Part shown: piece after piece, positions 26,381 through 35,434 of the stretch | How the letters are laid out: each line of letters opens with the position of its first letter | How positions within the stretch are numbered: the first letter of the stretch is position 1 | Source of the DNA: Pseudolabrys sp. Root1462 | GTDB taxonomy: Bacteria; Pseudomonadota; Alphaproteobacteria; Rhizobiales; Xanthobacteraceae | Length of the DNA: 64,000 nucleotides | Direction of reading: 5' to 3' | Assembly (NCBI RefSeq): GCF_001426945.1 | Contig: NZ_LMFS01000001.1 | Span: 3,034,194 to 3,098,193, forward strand | Notes under the pieces: generated by a model | Databases searched by the model: none | What the model saw: the letters and a program-made list of their open reading frames with translations, nothing else | Told to the model about the DNA's origin: nothing | Translations under genes and position numbers: made by a program

Positions 26381-27514
26381 ATGGCCATTTGGCCGCCGGG
26401 GGTCCCTTTGAATATTCGTAGCAGCAATCAGGAGCAGGCCGAGGTGCCGGCCAAGAACGGGCATAAGCCGCTCGCGGAATCCGACGATTCGACGTACTGG
26501 ACCTTCGCTTCCCAGATCGCGATCTGCGGCATTTTCCTGATCGCTCTGGTCGCCGCGCTTGATCTGGCGCGTCCAGTGATGCTGCCCGCGACCTTCGCTT
26601 TGGTCATCGGCCTGATGCTCGGGCCTCTGTCGGCGCGCGCCGACCGCCACGGGGTGCCGACGCTGGTCACCGCCATCGTCCTATGGCTGCTCGTCTTGGT
26701 CATCTGCTACGGCGTGATCGCTCTGCTCGCCACGCCCGTGCTCGACTGGATCGGCAAGGCACCCGAAATCGGCCGCATCATCAAGGCGCGTCTGCATTTC
26801 CTCGACGGGCCCATGTCCGCTTTGCGCGACCTGCGCAGCGCTTTCCTGCCTGAGAACGAACGAAGCCAGGCTGGCGTCGATATAGCCAACTTCGTGCAGC
26901 CGGCGCTCGCAATCGCCACGCCGGCGCTCGGCCAGACCTTTATCTTTTTCGGTATGCTGTTCTTCGTGCTGCTCGGTCGGCTGCGGCTGCGCCGCGCGCT
27001 CGTCACGGGTTTCGACGACCACGATACGCGGCTGCGATTCCTCAAGATATGGAATGCTATCGAACACCAACTGACGAGTTATCTGAGCGTCGTCGCTGTG
27101 ATCAATCTGGCGGTCGGCCTCGGCGCCGCCGCAATCGCCTTCGGCGTCGGCCTGCCCAATGCCGTCGCTTGGGGAGTGCTCGCGTTTATCCTCAACTTCA
27201 TCCCGTATATCGGCGCGCTGATGATGCAGATCATCCTGCTCAGCGTCGGCCTGGTCACCTTTCCAACCTTGCCGCAGGCCCTGCTGGCGCCGCTGCTTTA
27301 TCTGGCGTTCACCACGCTGGAAGGCCATTTCATCACACCGGCTGTCATGGGCCGGCACCTCACGCTGGTACCCTTGATCGTATTTCTGTCGTTGGTTTTC
27401 TGGACCTGGCTGTGGGGCCCAGCGGGGGCGTTCCTGGCTGTACCGCTACTGATCGTGGGGCTGGTCGCTCTCCAGCACATCTTCCCGAAGGATAGACCGG
27501 CACTACCGGAGTAG
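26381..27514 (+). CDS. AI-2E (PerM/TqsA) family membrane transporter
   Basis: 377 residues with about eight hydrophobic segments: a pair near the N-terminus, one about residue 105 (WLLVLVICYGVIALLATPVL), then a soluble stretch. The C-terminal block has the family signature GVLAFILNFIPYIGALMMQIILL and EGHFITPAVMGRHLTLVPLIVFLSLVFW. The family includes autoinducer exporters and Na+/H+ antiporters, so the substrate is open. The charged N-terminus (NQEQAEVPAKNGHKPL) is cytoplasmic. Confidence 0.85.
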   Translation: MAIWPPGVPLNIRSSNQEQAEVPAKNGHKPLAESDDSTYWTFASQIAICGIFLIALVAALDLARPVMLPATFALVIGLMLGPLSARADRHGVPTLVTAIVLWLLVLVICYGVIALLATPVLDWIGKAPEIGRIIKARLHFLDGPMSALRDLRSAFLPENERSQAGVDIANFVQPALAIATPALGQTFIFFGMLFFVLLGRLRLRRALVTGFDDHDTRLRFLKIWNAIEHQLTSYLSVVAVINLAVGLGAAAIAFGVGLPNAVAWGVLAFILNFIPYIGALMMQIILLSVGLVTFPTLPQALLAPLLYLAFTTLEGHFITPAVMGRHLTLVPLIVFLSLVFWTWLWGPAGAFLAVPLLIVGLVALQHIFPKDRPALPE

Positions 27515-27595
27515 TGCGGCCTTTCGTGATGGAACCTTCGCCCCGCCGTTGCGTTGGGCCTCCAAATATCATCCACGATTACCGAGGGGTAAGTC

Positions 27596-27943
27596 ATGTC
27601 GACCCGTAGTAAAGTTGCAGCTTCGACGACCGAAGAAATCGAAGCCATCAAGGAACTGATGGGCGATCTCGAAACCCGTCTTCGCCGCATTGGCGGCAGC
27701 GCCAAGAGCGAAGTCTCGGGCGGCGCCAGCGATATCTCCGACTTCGTCAATGAGGCGCTGGCTGGCATCATGGACCGCGTCCGCGAGGGCGCCGGCGCGG
27801 TATCGGAAACCGTCGCCGACAAGGCTTCCGCCGTCGGCAGTGACGCGTTGAAGAAGGTCGTCAACGAAGTCGAAGCACGCCCGCTCACCATGCTGGCGAT
27901 CGCGGCTGGCATCGGTTTTCTGTTCGGGATCGCCAAACGATAG
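27596..27943 (+). CDS. DUF883/ElaB-YqjD-like membrane-anchored protein
   Basis: 115 residues: an amphipathic helical body rich in Glu, Ala, Ser and Val, and one C-terminal transmembrane helix (PLTMLAIAAGIGFLFGIAKR). This is the layout of ElaB/YqjD proteins, which in E. coli tether ribosomes to the inner membrane in stationary phase. The next gene starts 10 bases after its stop, as yqjE follows yqjD. Confidence 0.75.
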   Translation: MSTRSKVAASTTEEIEAIKELMGDLETRLRRIGGSAKSEVSGGASDISDFVNEALAGIMDRVREGAGAVSETVADKASAVGSDALKKVVNEVEARPLTMLAIAAGIGFLFGIAKR

Positions 27944-27953
27944 AGTGCGAGCC

Positions 27954-28328
27954 ATGCGGCTCACGGACCTCGCGGAAGCCACAATCGGCCCCATCGTCGG
28001 GCGCGTCGTCCGACGCGCGGTGCTGTTTGCATTGCTCGGCATCTTAGTGATCGTAACGCTGTATTACGCTAGCGCGGCGGGCACCGTCGCGCTAGCGCTC
28101 GAATACGGACCTGTCTACGCTTACCTCATCATGGCCGGTGTCTATGCGCTGGCCGCCATCGCGGTGCTGATCGCGATCCTGACAACGCGAAACAAATCAC
28201 TGCCAATTCAAGACAGAGCGGCCACCGCGCTTTCCTCGCCGCGCAACATGCAGATCGCGGCGCTCGTCGAGGCGGTGATGCTGGGCTATACGCTGGCGCG
28301 CAAGAGCGGCGGCAAGGGCATTCTCTAG
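27954..28328 (+). CDS. small membrane protein, YqjE/phage-holin-like (DUF1469-type)
   Basis: 124 residues with two strong transmembrane helices (AVLFALLGILVIVTLYYA and YAYLIMAGVYALAAIAVLIAIL) and a basic C-terminus. The pairing with an upstream DUF883 protein matches the YqjD-YqjE pairs of other proteobacteria. Family assignment is by context and profile rather than a signature. The ATG at 27954 was preferred to a GTG at 27945. Its stop overlaps the convergent DUF971 gene. Confidence 0.6.
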   Translation: MRLTDLAEATIGPIVGRVVRRAVLFALLGILVIVTLYYASAAGTVALALEYGPVYAYLIMAGVYALAAIAVLIAILTTRNKSLPIQDRAATALSSPRNMQIAALVEAVMLGYTLARKSGGKGIL

Positions 28329-28717
28329 GCCTTGGAACCGCGTGCCGCCGGATCGCGCGTCATGTTCTTGGCCCCCAATTCATCAAGGTAGGACTGCCAG
28401 TTCGCCGCGTAATCGCGGCCGAGGCTGTACAGATAGTCCCAGCCGTAAATCCCAGTCGAGTGCATATCGTCGAAGACAAGGCGCACGGCATAGTTACCCA
28501 CCTGCAGCACTTCCATGATCTCGATATTGCGCTTGCCGCCGACCGTCTGGCGTTCGGCTGGAGAATGCCCCTGCACTTCCGCGCTCGGACTGTTGACGCG
28601 CAGATATTCAGCCGGCAGGTCGAAGCGCTGGCCATCCTCGAAGGCTACCGTGAGGGTGTTGCGGTCCTTGTGCAGGCGCAATTCGGTCGGCCAAGCAGGG
28701 CTGTCGGTCTGGCTCAT
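28325..28717 (-). CDS. DUF971 domain protein
   Basis: 130 residues, a stand-alone version of the N-terminal domain of gamma-butyrobetaine hydroxylase. Typical strands: WPTELRLHKDRNTLTVAFEDG, FDLPAEYLRVNSPSAEVQGH and the ending GIYGWDYLYSLG. Stand-alone DUF971 proteins are linked to iron-sulfur protein biogenesis in some bacteria, but the function here is unproven. Overlaps the previous gene's stop tail to tail by 4 bases. Confidence 0.85.
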   Translation of the reverse strand: MSQTDSPAWPTELRLHKDRNTLTVAFEDGQRFDLPAEYLRVNSPSAEVQGHSPAERQTVGGKRNIEIMEVLQVGNYAVRLVFDDMHSTGIYGWDYLYSLGRDYAANWQSYLDELGAKNMTRDPAARGSKA

Positions 28718-28816
28718 ATTGCAAACCTAGCAAGCAGTCGGGCAGATGCCTAGGTGGCAACCTTCAGCGCAGCCATGCCCCGTCGAACTTGGAGCGCGAG
28801 CGTCAAAGCGCTAGGC

Positions 28817-28833
28817 TATGCCTTTGTGGCATA
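28817..28833. promoter_or_regulatory. LysR-type box (TATGCC-N5-GGCATA)
   Basis: A perfect 6-base inverted repeat with a 5-base spacer, a T-N11-A type LysR box, ending 17 bases before the LysR start at 28851. This position fits negative autoregulation. Confidence 0.6.
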
Positions 28834-28850
28834 AGACCGGTAGGGTGTTC

Positions 28851-29783
28851 ATGGAGCTGCGCGAATTGCGAAATTTCATTCAGGTCGCTCGCGCCGGCAG
28901 CGTCAACCGCGCCGCGCAGGAATTGCGTCTAGCTCAGCCCGCGCTCAGCCGGCAGATCCAGAAGCTGGAGCATGAACTCGGCGTCCCCTTGTTTGCGCGA
29001 CACGGCCGCGGCGTTCGCCTCACCGGCGCCGGAACGCAACTGCTCGAGCGAGCCGAGGCGATTACTCAATTGGTTCATGAAACGCGTGAGGAAATCCGCG
29101 AGGACCGCGCGCCGACCCGCGGTCGTCTCACGCTGGGCGTGCCGCCGGCTGCCGGCCGCCTGCTGATTGCCGCCTTTGCCGGACGCTTCCAGATGGCCTG
29201 GCCGCAGACGACGCTGCATATGCGTGAAGGCGTGGCCAGTTCGCTCTTGGAATGGGTACTCGATAAGCGTCTGGACGTCGCGCTTCTGCATAATCCACCG
29301 CATCTGGAAACCCTCAATATCAGGCCCGTCCTGACGGAACGCATGATGGTGATTGCGCCAGCCGCCGGCGCCAAAGCGCGAAACCATCCGAAGACCTATC
29401 GCATCCGAGATTTGGGCGACTTGCCTTTGATCCTGCCCAACATGGCGCACACCAACCGCCGACTGGTGGAGCACGCAGCGCTGGAGCACGGCGTGCGGCT
29501 GCGGATCAAGATCGAAGCCGACAGCGTCGCCTTTGCCAAAACGCTGGTCGAGAATGGACTCGGCTACACCATCCTGACCTATGCCGCCGTTCAGGACGAA
29601 CTGGCGCGCGGCACGCTCGTCGCCTATCCGATCATTCGACCGATGCTGCAGACCCGCGTGAGTATCGTCACGCTACTCGAGAAACGGGCCCAAAAGTTCA
29701 CCGAAGAGGCGAGCGCGCTGCTTCACGATGTCTGCCGCGACCTGGTACGGCGGAAGCGCTGGGAAGGCGCGCAACTCGTCTGA
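28851..29783 (+). CDS. LysR-family transcriptional regulator
   Basis: 310 residues from the ATG at 28851. The helix-turn-helix is complete (MELRELRNFIQVARAGSVNRAAQ... followed by LAQPALSRQIQKLEHELG). The effector domain follows (GRLTLGVPPAAGRLL, RLDVALLHNPPH). The target is probably the catabolic series downstream, which begins with the Bug receptor at 29984 on the same strand. A LysR-type box lies just upstream of its own start. Confidence 0.92.
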   Translation: MELRELRNFIQVARAGSVNRAAQELRLAQPALSRQIQKLEHELGVPLFARHGRGVRLTGAGTQLLERAEAITQLVHETREEIREDRAPTRGRLTLGVPPAAGRLLIAAFAGRFQMAWPQTTLHMREGVASSLLEWVLDKRLDVALLHNPPHLETLNIRPVLTERMMVIAPAAGAKARNHPKTYRIRDLGDLPLILPNMAHTNRRLVEHAALEHGVRLRIKIEADSVAFAKTLVENGLGYTILTYAAVQDELARGTLVAYPIIRPMLQTRVSIVTLLEKRAQKFTEEASALLHDVCRDLVRRKRWEGAQLV

Positions 29784-29806
29784 CGCGGCACCGTTGCGCC
29801 ACCTTC

Positions 29807-29822
29807 GAGGCCAGCAGGCCTC
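29807..29822 (+). terminator. GC hairpin after the LysR gene
   Basis: GAGGCC/GGCCTC with a 4-base loop, 23 bases beyond the stop codon. There is no T run, so this is a weak terminator candidate. A second small inverted repeat, GCTTTC/GAAAGC at 29884-29901, lies between it and the Bug gene and might be a regulator site. Confidence 0.35.
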
Positions 29823-29983
29823 CCACCTGTCATGCCGAGATAGTATCGGTCGCGAACTTTCAACGCGCGCACCGCCGGGCTAGGCTTTCAGCGACGAAAG
29901 CACGTCTCTCGTCAGGCAAGCCGTCGCCGTCCTGACGGCAGGCAACACAGAAAAGCGAACAATTACTGAGGAGGAATGCCGCA

Positions 29984-30949
29984 ATGGGCCGTCGTGTCCT
30001 TTTGGCAGCGCTGTTGACGCTGCTATCCCCCGCGCTCGCATCCGCGCAGGGCTTTCCCGACCACGCCATCAAGCTGATCGTGCCGTTCCCCGCGGGCGGA
30101 CCGAACGACGTCATTGCCCGCGTCGTTGGGCAGCGCATGTCCGATATCCTCAAGCAGCCGGTGGTCATTGAAAACCGCGGAGGTCAGGGCGGCGTGCTCG
30201 GCACCAACTTTGTCGCCATGGCCAAGCCCGATGGCTACACCATCGCCGTGAGCAGCGCTGGCGCGCTGGCGATCAGCCCGCACATGGAAAAGGTCGCCTA
30301 CGACACGCTGAAAGACCTGCAGCCGATCACTTTGGTTGCCAAGGTGCCCGAAATGCTGGTTGTCGCCACCAATGTGCCCGCCAACAACCTGAGCGAATTG
30401 ATCGCGCTGGCGAAATCGCAGCCAGGCAAGCTCAACTTTGCCTCATCCGGTCCCGGCAGCCTGCCGCATCTGGCCGGCGAGTTGCTCAAGCTCAAGGCCA
30501 AGATCGATATCGTTCACGTGCCATATCGCGGCGCCGCGCCGGCGGTGAACGATCTCCTCGGTCAGCAGGTCCAGATGGTGTTCCTGGATCTGCCAGTACT
30601 GCTGCCGCAGGTGAAGGCCGGCAAGCTGCGGGCGATCGCCGTCGGCGCCGAACAGCGCGTACCCAGCGCTCCCGATGTGCCGACCACGGCGGAAGCTGGC
30701 CTGCCGGGCCTGCTGACCGAGAACTGGTACGGCATGGTCGCCCCGGCGAACACGCCGCCGGATATCGTGGCCAAGCTTAACAAGGCCGCGGTCGAGGCGA
30801 TCAAGGATCCCGCCGTCATCGAGAAGCTGACGAGCCAAGGCGCCATTCTGGTCGGCAATACGCCGGATGAATTCCGCGCCTTTATCGAAAGCGACATTAA
30901 GAAGTGGGCGGATGTTATCAAAGAGGCCGGCGTGAAGACGTCGCTCTGA
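29984..30949 (+). CDS. Bug/TctC-family periplasmic solute receptor
   Basis: 321 residues. The signal peptide ends SPALASAQGFP. Bug motifs follow: IKLIVPFPAGGPNDVIAR, VVIENRGGQGGVLGTN and HVPYRGAAPAVNDLLGQQVQMVF. The ribosome site GAGGAGG lies about 10 bases upstream. No TctA/TctB follows it, so it must borrow a permease or act alone. The next genes encode a GST, an amidohydrolase and an SDR, suggesting uptake of an aromatic-derived acid. Confidence 0.9.
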   Translation: MGRRVLLAALLTLLSPALASAQGFPDHAIKLIVPFPAGGPNDVIARVVGQRMSDILKQPVVIENRGGQGGVLGTNFVAMAKPDGYTIAVSSAGALAISPHMEKVAYDTLKDLQPITLVAKVPEMLVVATNVPANNLSELIALAKSQPGKLNFASSGPGSLPHLAGELLKLKAKIDIVHVPYRGAAPAVNDLLGQQVQMVFLDLPVLLPQVKAGKLRAIAVGAEQRVPSAPDVPTTAEAGLPGLLTENWYGMVAPANTPPDIVAKLNKAAVEAIKDPAVIEKLTSQGAILVGNTPDEFRAFIESDIKKWADVIKEAGVKTSL

Positions 30950-31047
30950 CGTTTCCACGCGATTGAGGGGTCCGACGCAGTCGTCGCCGGACTCCTCGAC
31001 CGATCGCCCGCCGCTACCTTCCTTCCCTCACCATGTCCTGACTATCA

Positions 31048-31674
31048 ATGCTTCTTCCGACCGAGAAATTCGTCCTTCGCTCGACGTTGACATCGCCCTT
31101 CGGCCGCAAGGTTCGCATGGCGATCGACGTGCTCGGCCTCGCCTACCGCGTCAGCATCGTGCCGGCCGACACGCTGGATGAAGGCGATACACTGCGTGAG
31201 CAGAATCCGCTCGGCAAGCTGCCTTGCCTGTTACTCGCCGACGGTACAGCGATCTATGACAGCCGCGTCATCATCGAATTTCTTCAGGAGCTCACCGGCA
31301 GCAACAGGCTTGTGCCGGCGCGAGGCCTTGAGCGCTATCAGGTGCTGACACGCGCGGTGCTGGCCGACGGCATCACGGACGCGGGCTTGCTCATGGTGTA
31401 TGAAGGTCGCTTCCGCCAGCCCGGCACTTTTTCCGAGCGCTGGCTTTCGCACCAGCGCGGCAAGATCGGACGCGCCCTTGCGATCTTTGAAAGCGCGCCG
31501 CCGCCGTCCGACAATACCGATATTGTCAGCATCGGCCTGACATGCGCGCTCGGTTATCTGGATTGGCGCAAGCCGATCGAATGGCGCGACCGGCACCCGC
31601 GGCTGGTGGCTTGGCTGGCCGCCTTCTCCGCGCACGAGCCGGCCGTCGGCCGCACAAGCGTTCCGACCGCGTGA
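31048..31674 (+). CDS. glutathione S-transferase family protein
   Basis: 208 residues. The thioredoxin-like N-terminal half has SPFGRKVRMAIDVLGL, the cis-Pro region NPLGKLPCLLLADG and the glutathione-binding DSRVIIEFLQEL. An all-helical C-terminal half follows. Possible roles are isomerase, dehalogenase or ring-cleavage support in catabolism. Its TGA overlaps the GTG of the amidohydrolase, so the two are translationally coupled. Confidence 0.88.
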   Translation: MLLPTEKFVLRSTLTSPFGRKVRMAIDVLGLAYRVSIVPADTLDEGDTLREQNPLGKLPCLLLADGTAIYDSRVIIEFLQELTGSNRLVPARGLERYQVLTRAVLADGITDAGLLMVYEGRFRQPGTFSERWLSHQRGKIGRALAIFESAPPPSDNTDIVSIGLTCALGYLDWRKPIEWRDRHPRLVAWLAAFSAHEPAVGRTSVPTA

Positions 31675-32570
31675 GCGCCCCGATGCCGGACGGAACCGCA
31701 GCGGCGCCAACGCATAACCCCAACCCTCGCAAGCCGAAACTTACATTGCCGCGTGGCGCCTGCGACGCGCATTTCCATGTCGTCGGCCCCGGCGCCCGCT
31801 TCCCGTTTGCACCAGGCCGCAAGACCATTCCCGCCGACGCTCCGAAGGAAGCATTGTTCGCCCTGCATGATTTTCTCGGCATCGAGCGAGGCGTAATTGT
31901 CAACACCGCGATGCACGGCGCCGACAATGCCGTAACGCTTGACGCCCTCGCCGCCCGGCCCGGGCGCTATCGCGCCGAGGCGCTTGTACCGCTCGATATC
32001 ACTGATTTCGAACTGAAGCGGCTCGGCGCCGCCGGCTTCTGCGGTGCGCGTTTTCATTACATGAACCATCTGGCGCATAGCGCGCCGATTAACGACGTCA
32101 TCGCGTTCGCCAAGCGCCTGGCCGACATCGGCTGGCATCTGCAGATTCACATGGAGCCCGAACTCATCGGCGACTACGCCGCCGCGCTCCACCGCTCGCC
32201 GGTGCCCCTAATCGTCGATCACATGGGCCGCGTCGATGCCGCGCTCGGTCTGGCGCAACCCGCCTTCGAGAACCTGCTGCACCTGCTGGACGACCGCAAT
32301 ATCTGGGTGAAAGTCAGTGGCTGCGACCGCGCAAGCAAGACCGGCCCGCCTTATGCCGACGCCGTGCCGTTTGCGCGGAAGCTCGTGGCCGAGTTTGGCG
32401 ACCGCGCCGTCTGGGGCACCGACTGGCCGCATCCCAACCACCAGCCACCGATCCCCGACGATGGCGAACTGGTCGATTTGCTTGCGGAGATCGCGCCGAC
32501 GCCGCAGGCCTTGCAAGCGCTACTGGTGGACAATCCGCAGCGCTTCTACCACTTCGCGCCGCTCGAATAA
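31671..32570 (+). CDS. amidohydrolase, LigI-like (2-pyrone-4,6-dicarboxylate lactonase family)
   Basis: 299 residues of the amidohydrolase-2 superfamily. Metal/active-site signatures: GACDAHFHVVGP near residue 25, LIVDHMGRVD mid-protein and WGTDWPHPN near the end, the set seen in LigI. LigI opens the lactone ring of a pyrone dicarboxylate made from protocatechuate or gallate; related proteins act on other lactones. The GTG at 31671 overlaps the GST stop (GTGA). An ATG at 31683 is an alternative. Confidence 0.82.
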   Translation: MSAPMPDGTAAAPTHNPNPRKPKLTLPRGACDAHFHVVGPGARFPFAPGRKTIPADAPKEALFALHDFLGIERGVIVNTAMHGADNAVTLDALAARPGRYRAEALVPLDITDFELKRLGAAGFCGARFHYMNHLAHSAPINDVIAFAKRLADIGWHLQIHMEPELIGDYAAALHRSPVPLIVDHMGRVDAALGLAQPAFENLLHLLDDRNIWVKVSGCDRASKTGPPYADAVPFARKLVAEFGDRAVWGTDWPHPNHQPPIPDDGELVDLLAEIAPTPQALQALLVDNPQRFYHFAPLE

Positions 32571-32584
32571 CCGAAGGAGCCACC

Positions 32585-33385
32585 ATGGCCGGACGCTTGC
32601 AGGATCGTGTCGCGATCGTCACCGGCGCCGGATCGGTCGGGCCCGGCTGGGGCAATGGCCGCGCCATCTGCGTGCGCTTTGCCGAGGAAGGCGCCAAGAT
32701 CTTTGCCGTCGACCGCAATATCGACGCCACCGCCGAGACGGTCGAACGCGTCAAGGCCGTCGGCGGCATCATCGAGGTCATGCAGTGCGACGTCACCGAC
32801 AACGCCTCTGTCAAAGCCGTTGCCGATGCCTGCGTGACACGCTTCGGCCGCATCGACATTCTCGTCAACAATGTTGGCGGCTCGGCGGCCGGTGGACCGG
32901 TCGAGATGTCGGAAGAGGTGTGGGACGCGCAGATCGATTTCAATCTGAAGAGCGGGTTTCTCACCATGAAGCACGTGCTGCCGGTAATGGAAGCGCAGCA
33001 GCAAGGCGCCGTGGTCAATCTCGCCTCCACCTCGGGACTGCGCTATACCGGCGCGGCGCAGGTCGCCTATGCCGCTACCAAGGCCGGCGTCATCCAGATG
33101 TCGCGCGTCGTTGCCGTGCAATACGCCAAGAAAGGCATTCGGGTGAACACCGTGGTGCCCGGCCAGTTGCACACCCCGATGGTCGAGGGCCGACTGGCCA
33201 AACAGCGCGCGGGCGGCGATGTCGAAGCGCTGCTCAAGCAGCGGCTGGCGCGCATACCGATCGGCTTCATGGGTGATGGCCGCGACACCGCCAACGCGGC
33301 GCTCTATCTGGCCTCGGACGAAGCGCGCTTCGTCACCGGCACGGAGATCGTCGTCGACGGCGGCATGACCGCGCGCTGCGACTGA
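32585..33385 (+). CDS. short-chain dehydrogenase/reductase (SDR)
   Basis: 266 residues. Cofactor loop TGAGSVGPGWGNG is longer than the usual TGxxxGIG. ILVNNVGG, LASTSGL (Ser) and YAATK (Tyr, Lys) complete the classical active site. VDRNIDA after the second strand suggests NAD(H). The start has GAAGGAG upstream and lies 14 bases after the amidohydrolase, so it closes the Bug-GST-amidohydrolase-SDR unit. Confidence 0.9.
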   Translation: MAGRLQDRVAIVTGAGSVGPGWGNGRAICVRFAEEGAKIFAVDRNIDATAETVERVKAVGGIIEVMQCDVTDNASVKAVADACVTRFGRIDILVNNVGGSAAGGPVEMSEEVWDAQIDFNLKSGFLTMKHVLPVMEAQQQGAVVNLASTSGLRYTGAAQVAYAATKAGVIQMSRVVAVQYAKKGIRVNTVVPGQLHTPMVEGRLAKQRAGGDVEALLKQRLARIPIGFMGDGRDTANAALYLASDEARFVTGTEIVVDGGMTARCD

Positions 33386-33388
33386 AGT

Positions 33389-34162
33389 TCAGCGCTCGAC
33401 GAAGGCCTTTTCGATGACGAAATGGCCTGGCTCGTTGCTGCTGCCTTCGGCGAGACCGCGACCGTGGAAATTCGCGCGCAGTTCGGCAAGCATGCTCGGA
33501 CTGCCGCAAAGCATCGCGCGATCCTGCGCAATATCGAGCGGCGCCTGGCCGATGTCGGCGAACAGCTTGCCGCTATCGATCAGATCGGTGATGCGGCCGC
33601 GGTTACGGAAGGGCTCGCGCGTCGCGGTCGGGTAATAAACAAGCTGGCTGCGGATGAGCTCGCCGAAGTTCTCATCGGCGCGCAACGTCTCGACCAGCTT
33701 CTCGCCGTAAGCGAGCTCGGCCACCTGACGACAGCCATGCACCAGAATGATTTGCTCGAAACGATCGTAGATGTCCGGGTCCTTGATCACACTGGCGAAG
33801 GGTGCCAGTCCCGTCCCGGTGGACAGCAGGAGCAGCCGGCGACCGGGCAGCAGATTGTCAGCGATCAGCGTGCCGGTGGCCTTGCGTCCGACCAGGACGG
33901 TGTCGCCCTCGCGGATGTTCTGCAGCCGCGAGGTCAGCGGCCCGTCCGGCACCTTGATGCTGAAGAATTCGAGGCGGTCTTCGTGGTTGGCGCTGGCCAT
34001 ACTGTAGGCGCGCAGCAAGGGACGGCCGTCGACTTCCATCCCCATCATCGTGAACTGGCCGGAAACAAAGCGGAACCCGGGATCGCGGGTGGTGGTGAAG
34101 CTGAAGAGCGAGTCGGTCCAGTGGCGAACCGACAGCACTTGTTCCTTGTTGAAGGCGGTCAT
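33389..34162 (-). CDS. fpr: ferredoxin/flavodoxin-NADP+ reductase
   Basis: 257 residues, the bacterial short FNR type. FAD-binding LLRAYSMAS (RxYS), the NADP site STGTGLAPFASVI and LCGSPSM, and the conserved end HFVIEKAFVER. It moves electrons between NADPH and ferredoxin or flavodoxin, for iron-sulfur assembly and oxidative stress. Convergent with the SDR gene and read alone. Confidence 0.93.
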   Translation of the reverse strand: MTAFNKEQVLSVRHWTDSLFSFTTTRDPGFRFVSGQFTMMGMEVDGRPLLRAYSMASANHEDRLEFFSIKVPDGPLTSRLQNIREGDTVLVGRKATGTLIADNLLPGRRLLLLSTGTGLAPFASVIKDPDIYDRFEQIILVHGCRQVAELAYGEKLVETLRADENFGELIRSQLVYYPTATREPFRNRGRITDLIDSGKLFADIGQAPLDIAQDRAMLCGSPSMLAELRANFHGRGLAEGSSNEPGHFVIEKAFVER

Positions 34163-34330
34163 TCCAAGTCCGACTCAGAGGAGGATCAATCAGGCGCCGG
34201 AACCATATCCGAATGAAATGCTGCGATGCAACATTGGGGCGAACCGATCCTGCGCATCGGACGCACGCGCCTTTGCATGCCTTACCCCAGGAGCCACGGC
34301 TCCAGATGATGGCCGCCCCCTACCCCAGCA

Positions 34331-34726
34331 CTACTTTTCGAAGGCCGGTTCGATCGGCACCCGGTAGCCATTCACCAGGCGGTTGGTCTCGTTGGCCATG
34401 CCGACCACGGCCATCAGCTCGCCGAACATTTCCGGGGTCATGCCTGCCTTTTCCGCCGCAGCGCCATGACTGGCGATGCAATATCCGCAACCATTGGTGA
34501 CGCTGACGGCGACGTAGAGCATTTCCTTGACCAGCGGATCGAGCGCACCCGGAGCCATGATCTCCTTGACGCTTTCCCAGGTCCGCTTCAGCGTCTTCGG
34601 GTCGTTGGCGAGGTACTTCCAGAAATTGTTGACGTCAGGGACGTTGCGCGAGGTCTTGATGTCGTCGAACACCGCGCGCACCTCCGGCGAGGCGTTCGCA
34701 TATTCGATGGGCTTCGGTTTGCTCAT
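34331..34726 (-). CDS. carboxymuconolactone decarboxylase (AhpD-like) family protein
   Basis: 131 residues of the CMD helical fold. The redox motif NGCGYCIASHG (CxxC followed by His) is of AhpD type, which suggests peroxidase or thiol-reductant activity rather than decarboxylation. No AhpC partner is adjacent. The ATG at 34726 is followed by MSKPKPIEYANASPEV. Confidence 0.88.
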   Translation of the reverse strand: MSKPKPIEYANASPEVRAVFDDIKTSRNVPDVNNFWKYLANDPKTLKRTWESVKEIMAPGALDPLVKEMLYVAVSVTNGCGYCIASHGAAAEKAGMTPEMFGELMAVVGMANETNRLVNGYRVPIEPAFEK

Positions 34727-34900
34727 TATTCAGTTTCCTTATGCCTTCTGGTCCCTCGGCTCGACTACCGGAGGCCGGCCGCAACCTCAGGGTGAACTGA
34801 TATCGCTCCGGATGATATTGCACGTTGATATAGCGGCAGCGGCGCCAAACGCGGCGGGCAGGACTATTTCAACACTCCGGCTGTCCAGAATCCAGCCGGC

Positions 34901-35434
34901 TCACTTCACTGGTCGCTTTTCCAGCTTTCGAGCCAGTGTTCGCCGGTGCATTCCGAGCCGACGCGCTGTTTCCGAAATATTGAAGTCGGTATCGACGAGC
35001 GTCTGGTGGATCCGCTCCCATTCGAGCGTCTTGATGGAAGTTGGCCGCTCGATCACCGTTACGTCGGCGCGCCCAGCCGCCTTGTGGAAAGCCGCCTCGA
35101 TGTCGTCAGTACTCGAGGGCTTGGCGAGATAATGGCAGGCGCCCAGCTTGATCGCCTCGACCGCCGTCGTGATGCTGGCAAATCCAGTCAGAACGACGAT
35201 CAGCATATCGGGATCGAAGGCATGCAAGGTCTCGACACAGGCAAGGCCCGAGGCGCTCGCCAGCTTGAGATCGACGACGGCATAACCCGGCGCCTGATCC
35301 TTCAGAAGCTCCTTGAGGTCGTCGAGGCCGGTCGCCATCAATACGCCGTAGCCACGCCGCTCGAATGATCGCCGCAGGGTCCGCGCAAAGCCTTCGTCGT
35401 CTTCGACGACGACAAGGAGTCGGTCACTTTCCAC
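34901..35434 (-). CDS. actR: redox response regulator ActR/RegA
   Basis: 177 residues. Receiver domain with EDDEGFA, phosphoacceptor Asp55 in VVDLKLASASG, and Lys in LAKPSSTDD. The C-terminal Fis-type helix-turn-helix NISETARRLGMHRRTLARKL is the near-invariant RegA/ActR/PrrA end. It controls respiration, carbon and nitrogen fixation genes in response to redox state. The start is a GTG at 35434 that overlaps the kinase gene by 11 bases. The cyo operon beside it is a natural target. Confidence 0.95.
   Translation of the reverse strand: MESDRLLVVVEDDEGFARTLRRSFERRGYGVLMATGLDDLKELLKDQAPGYAVVDLKLASASGLACVETLHAFDPDMLIVVLTGFASITTAVEAIKLGACHYLAKPSSTDDIEAAFHKAAGRADVTVIERPTSIKTLEWERIHQTLVDTDFNISETARRLGMHRRTLARKLEKRPVK

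Noticed and set aside
32317..33276. Plus-strand 319-codon frame overlapping the amidohydrolase end and the SDR
   Set aside because: Arg-rich product in a shifted frame over two well-supported genes.
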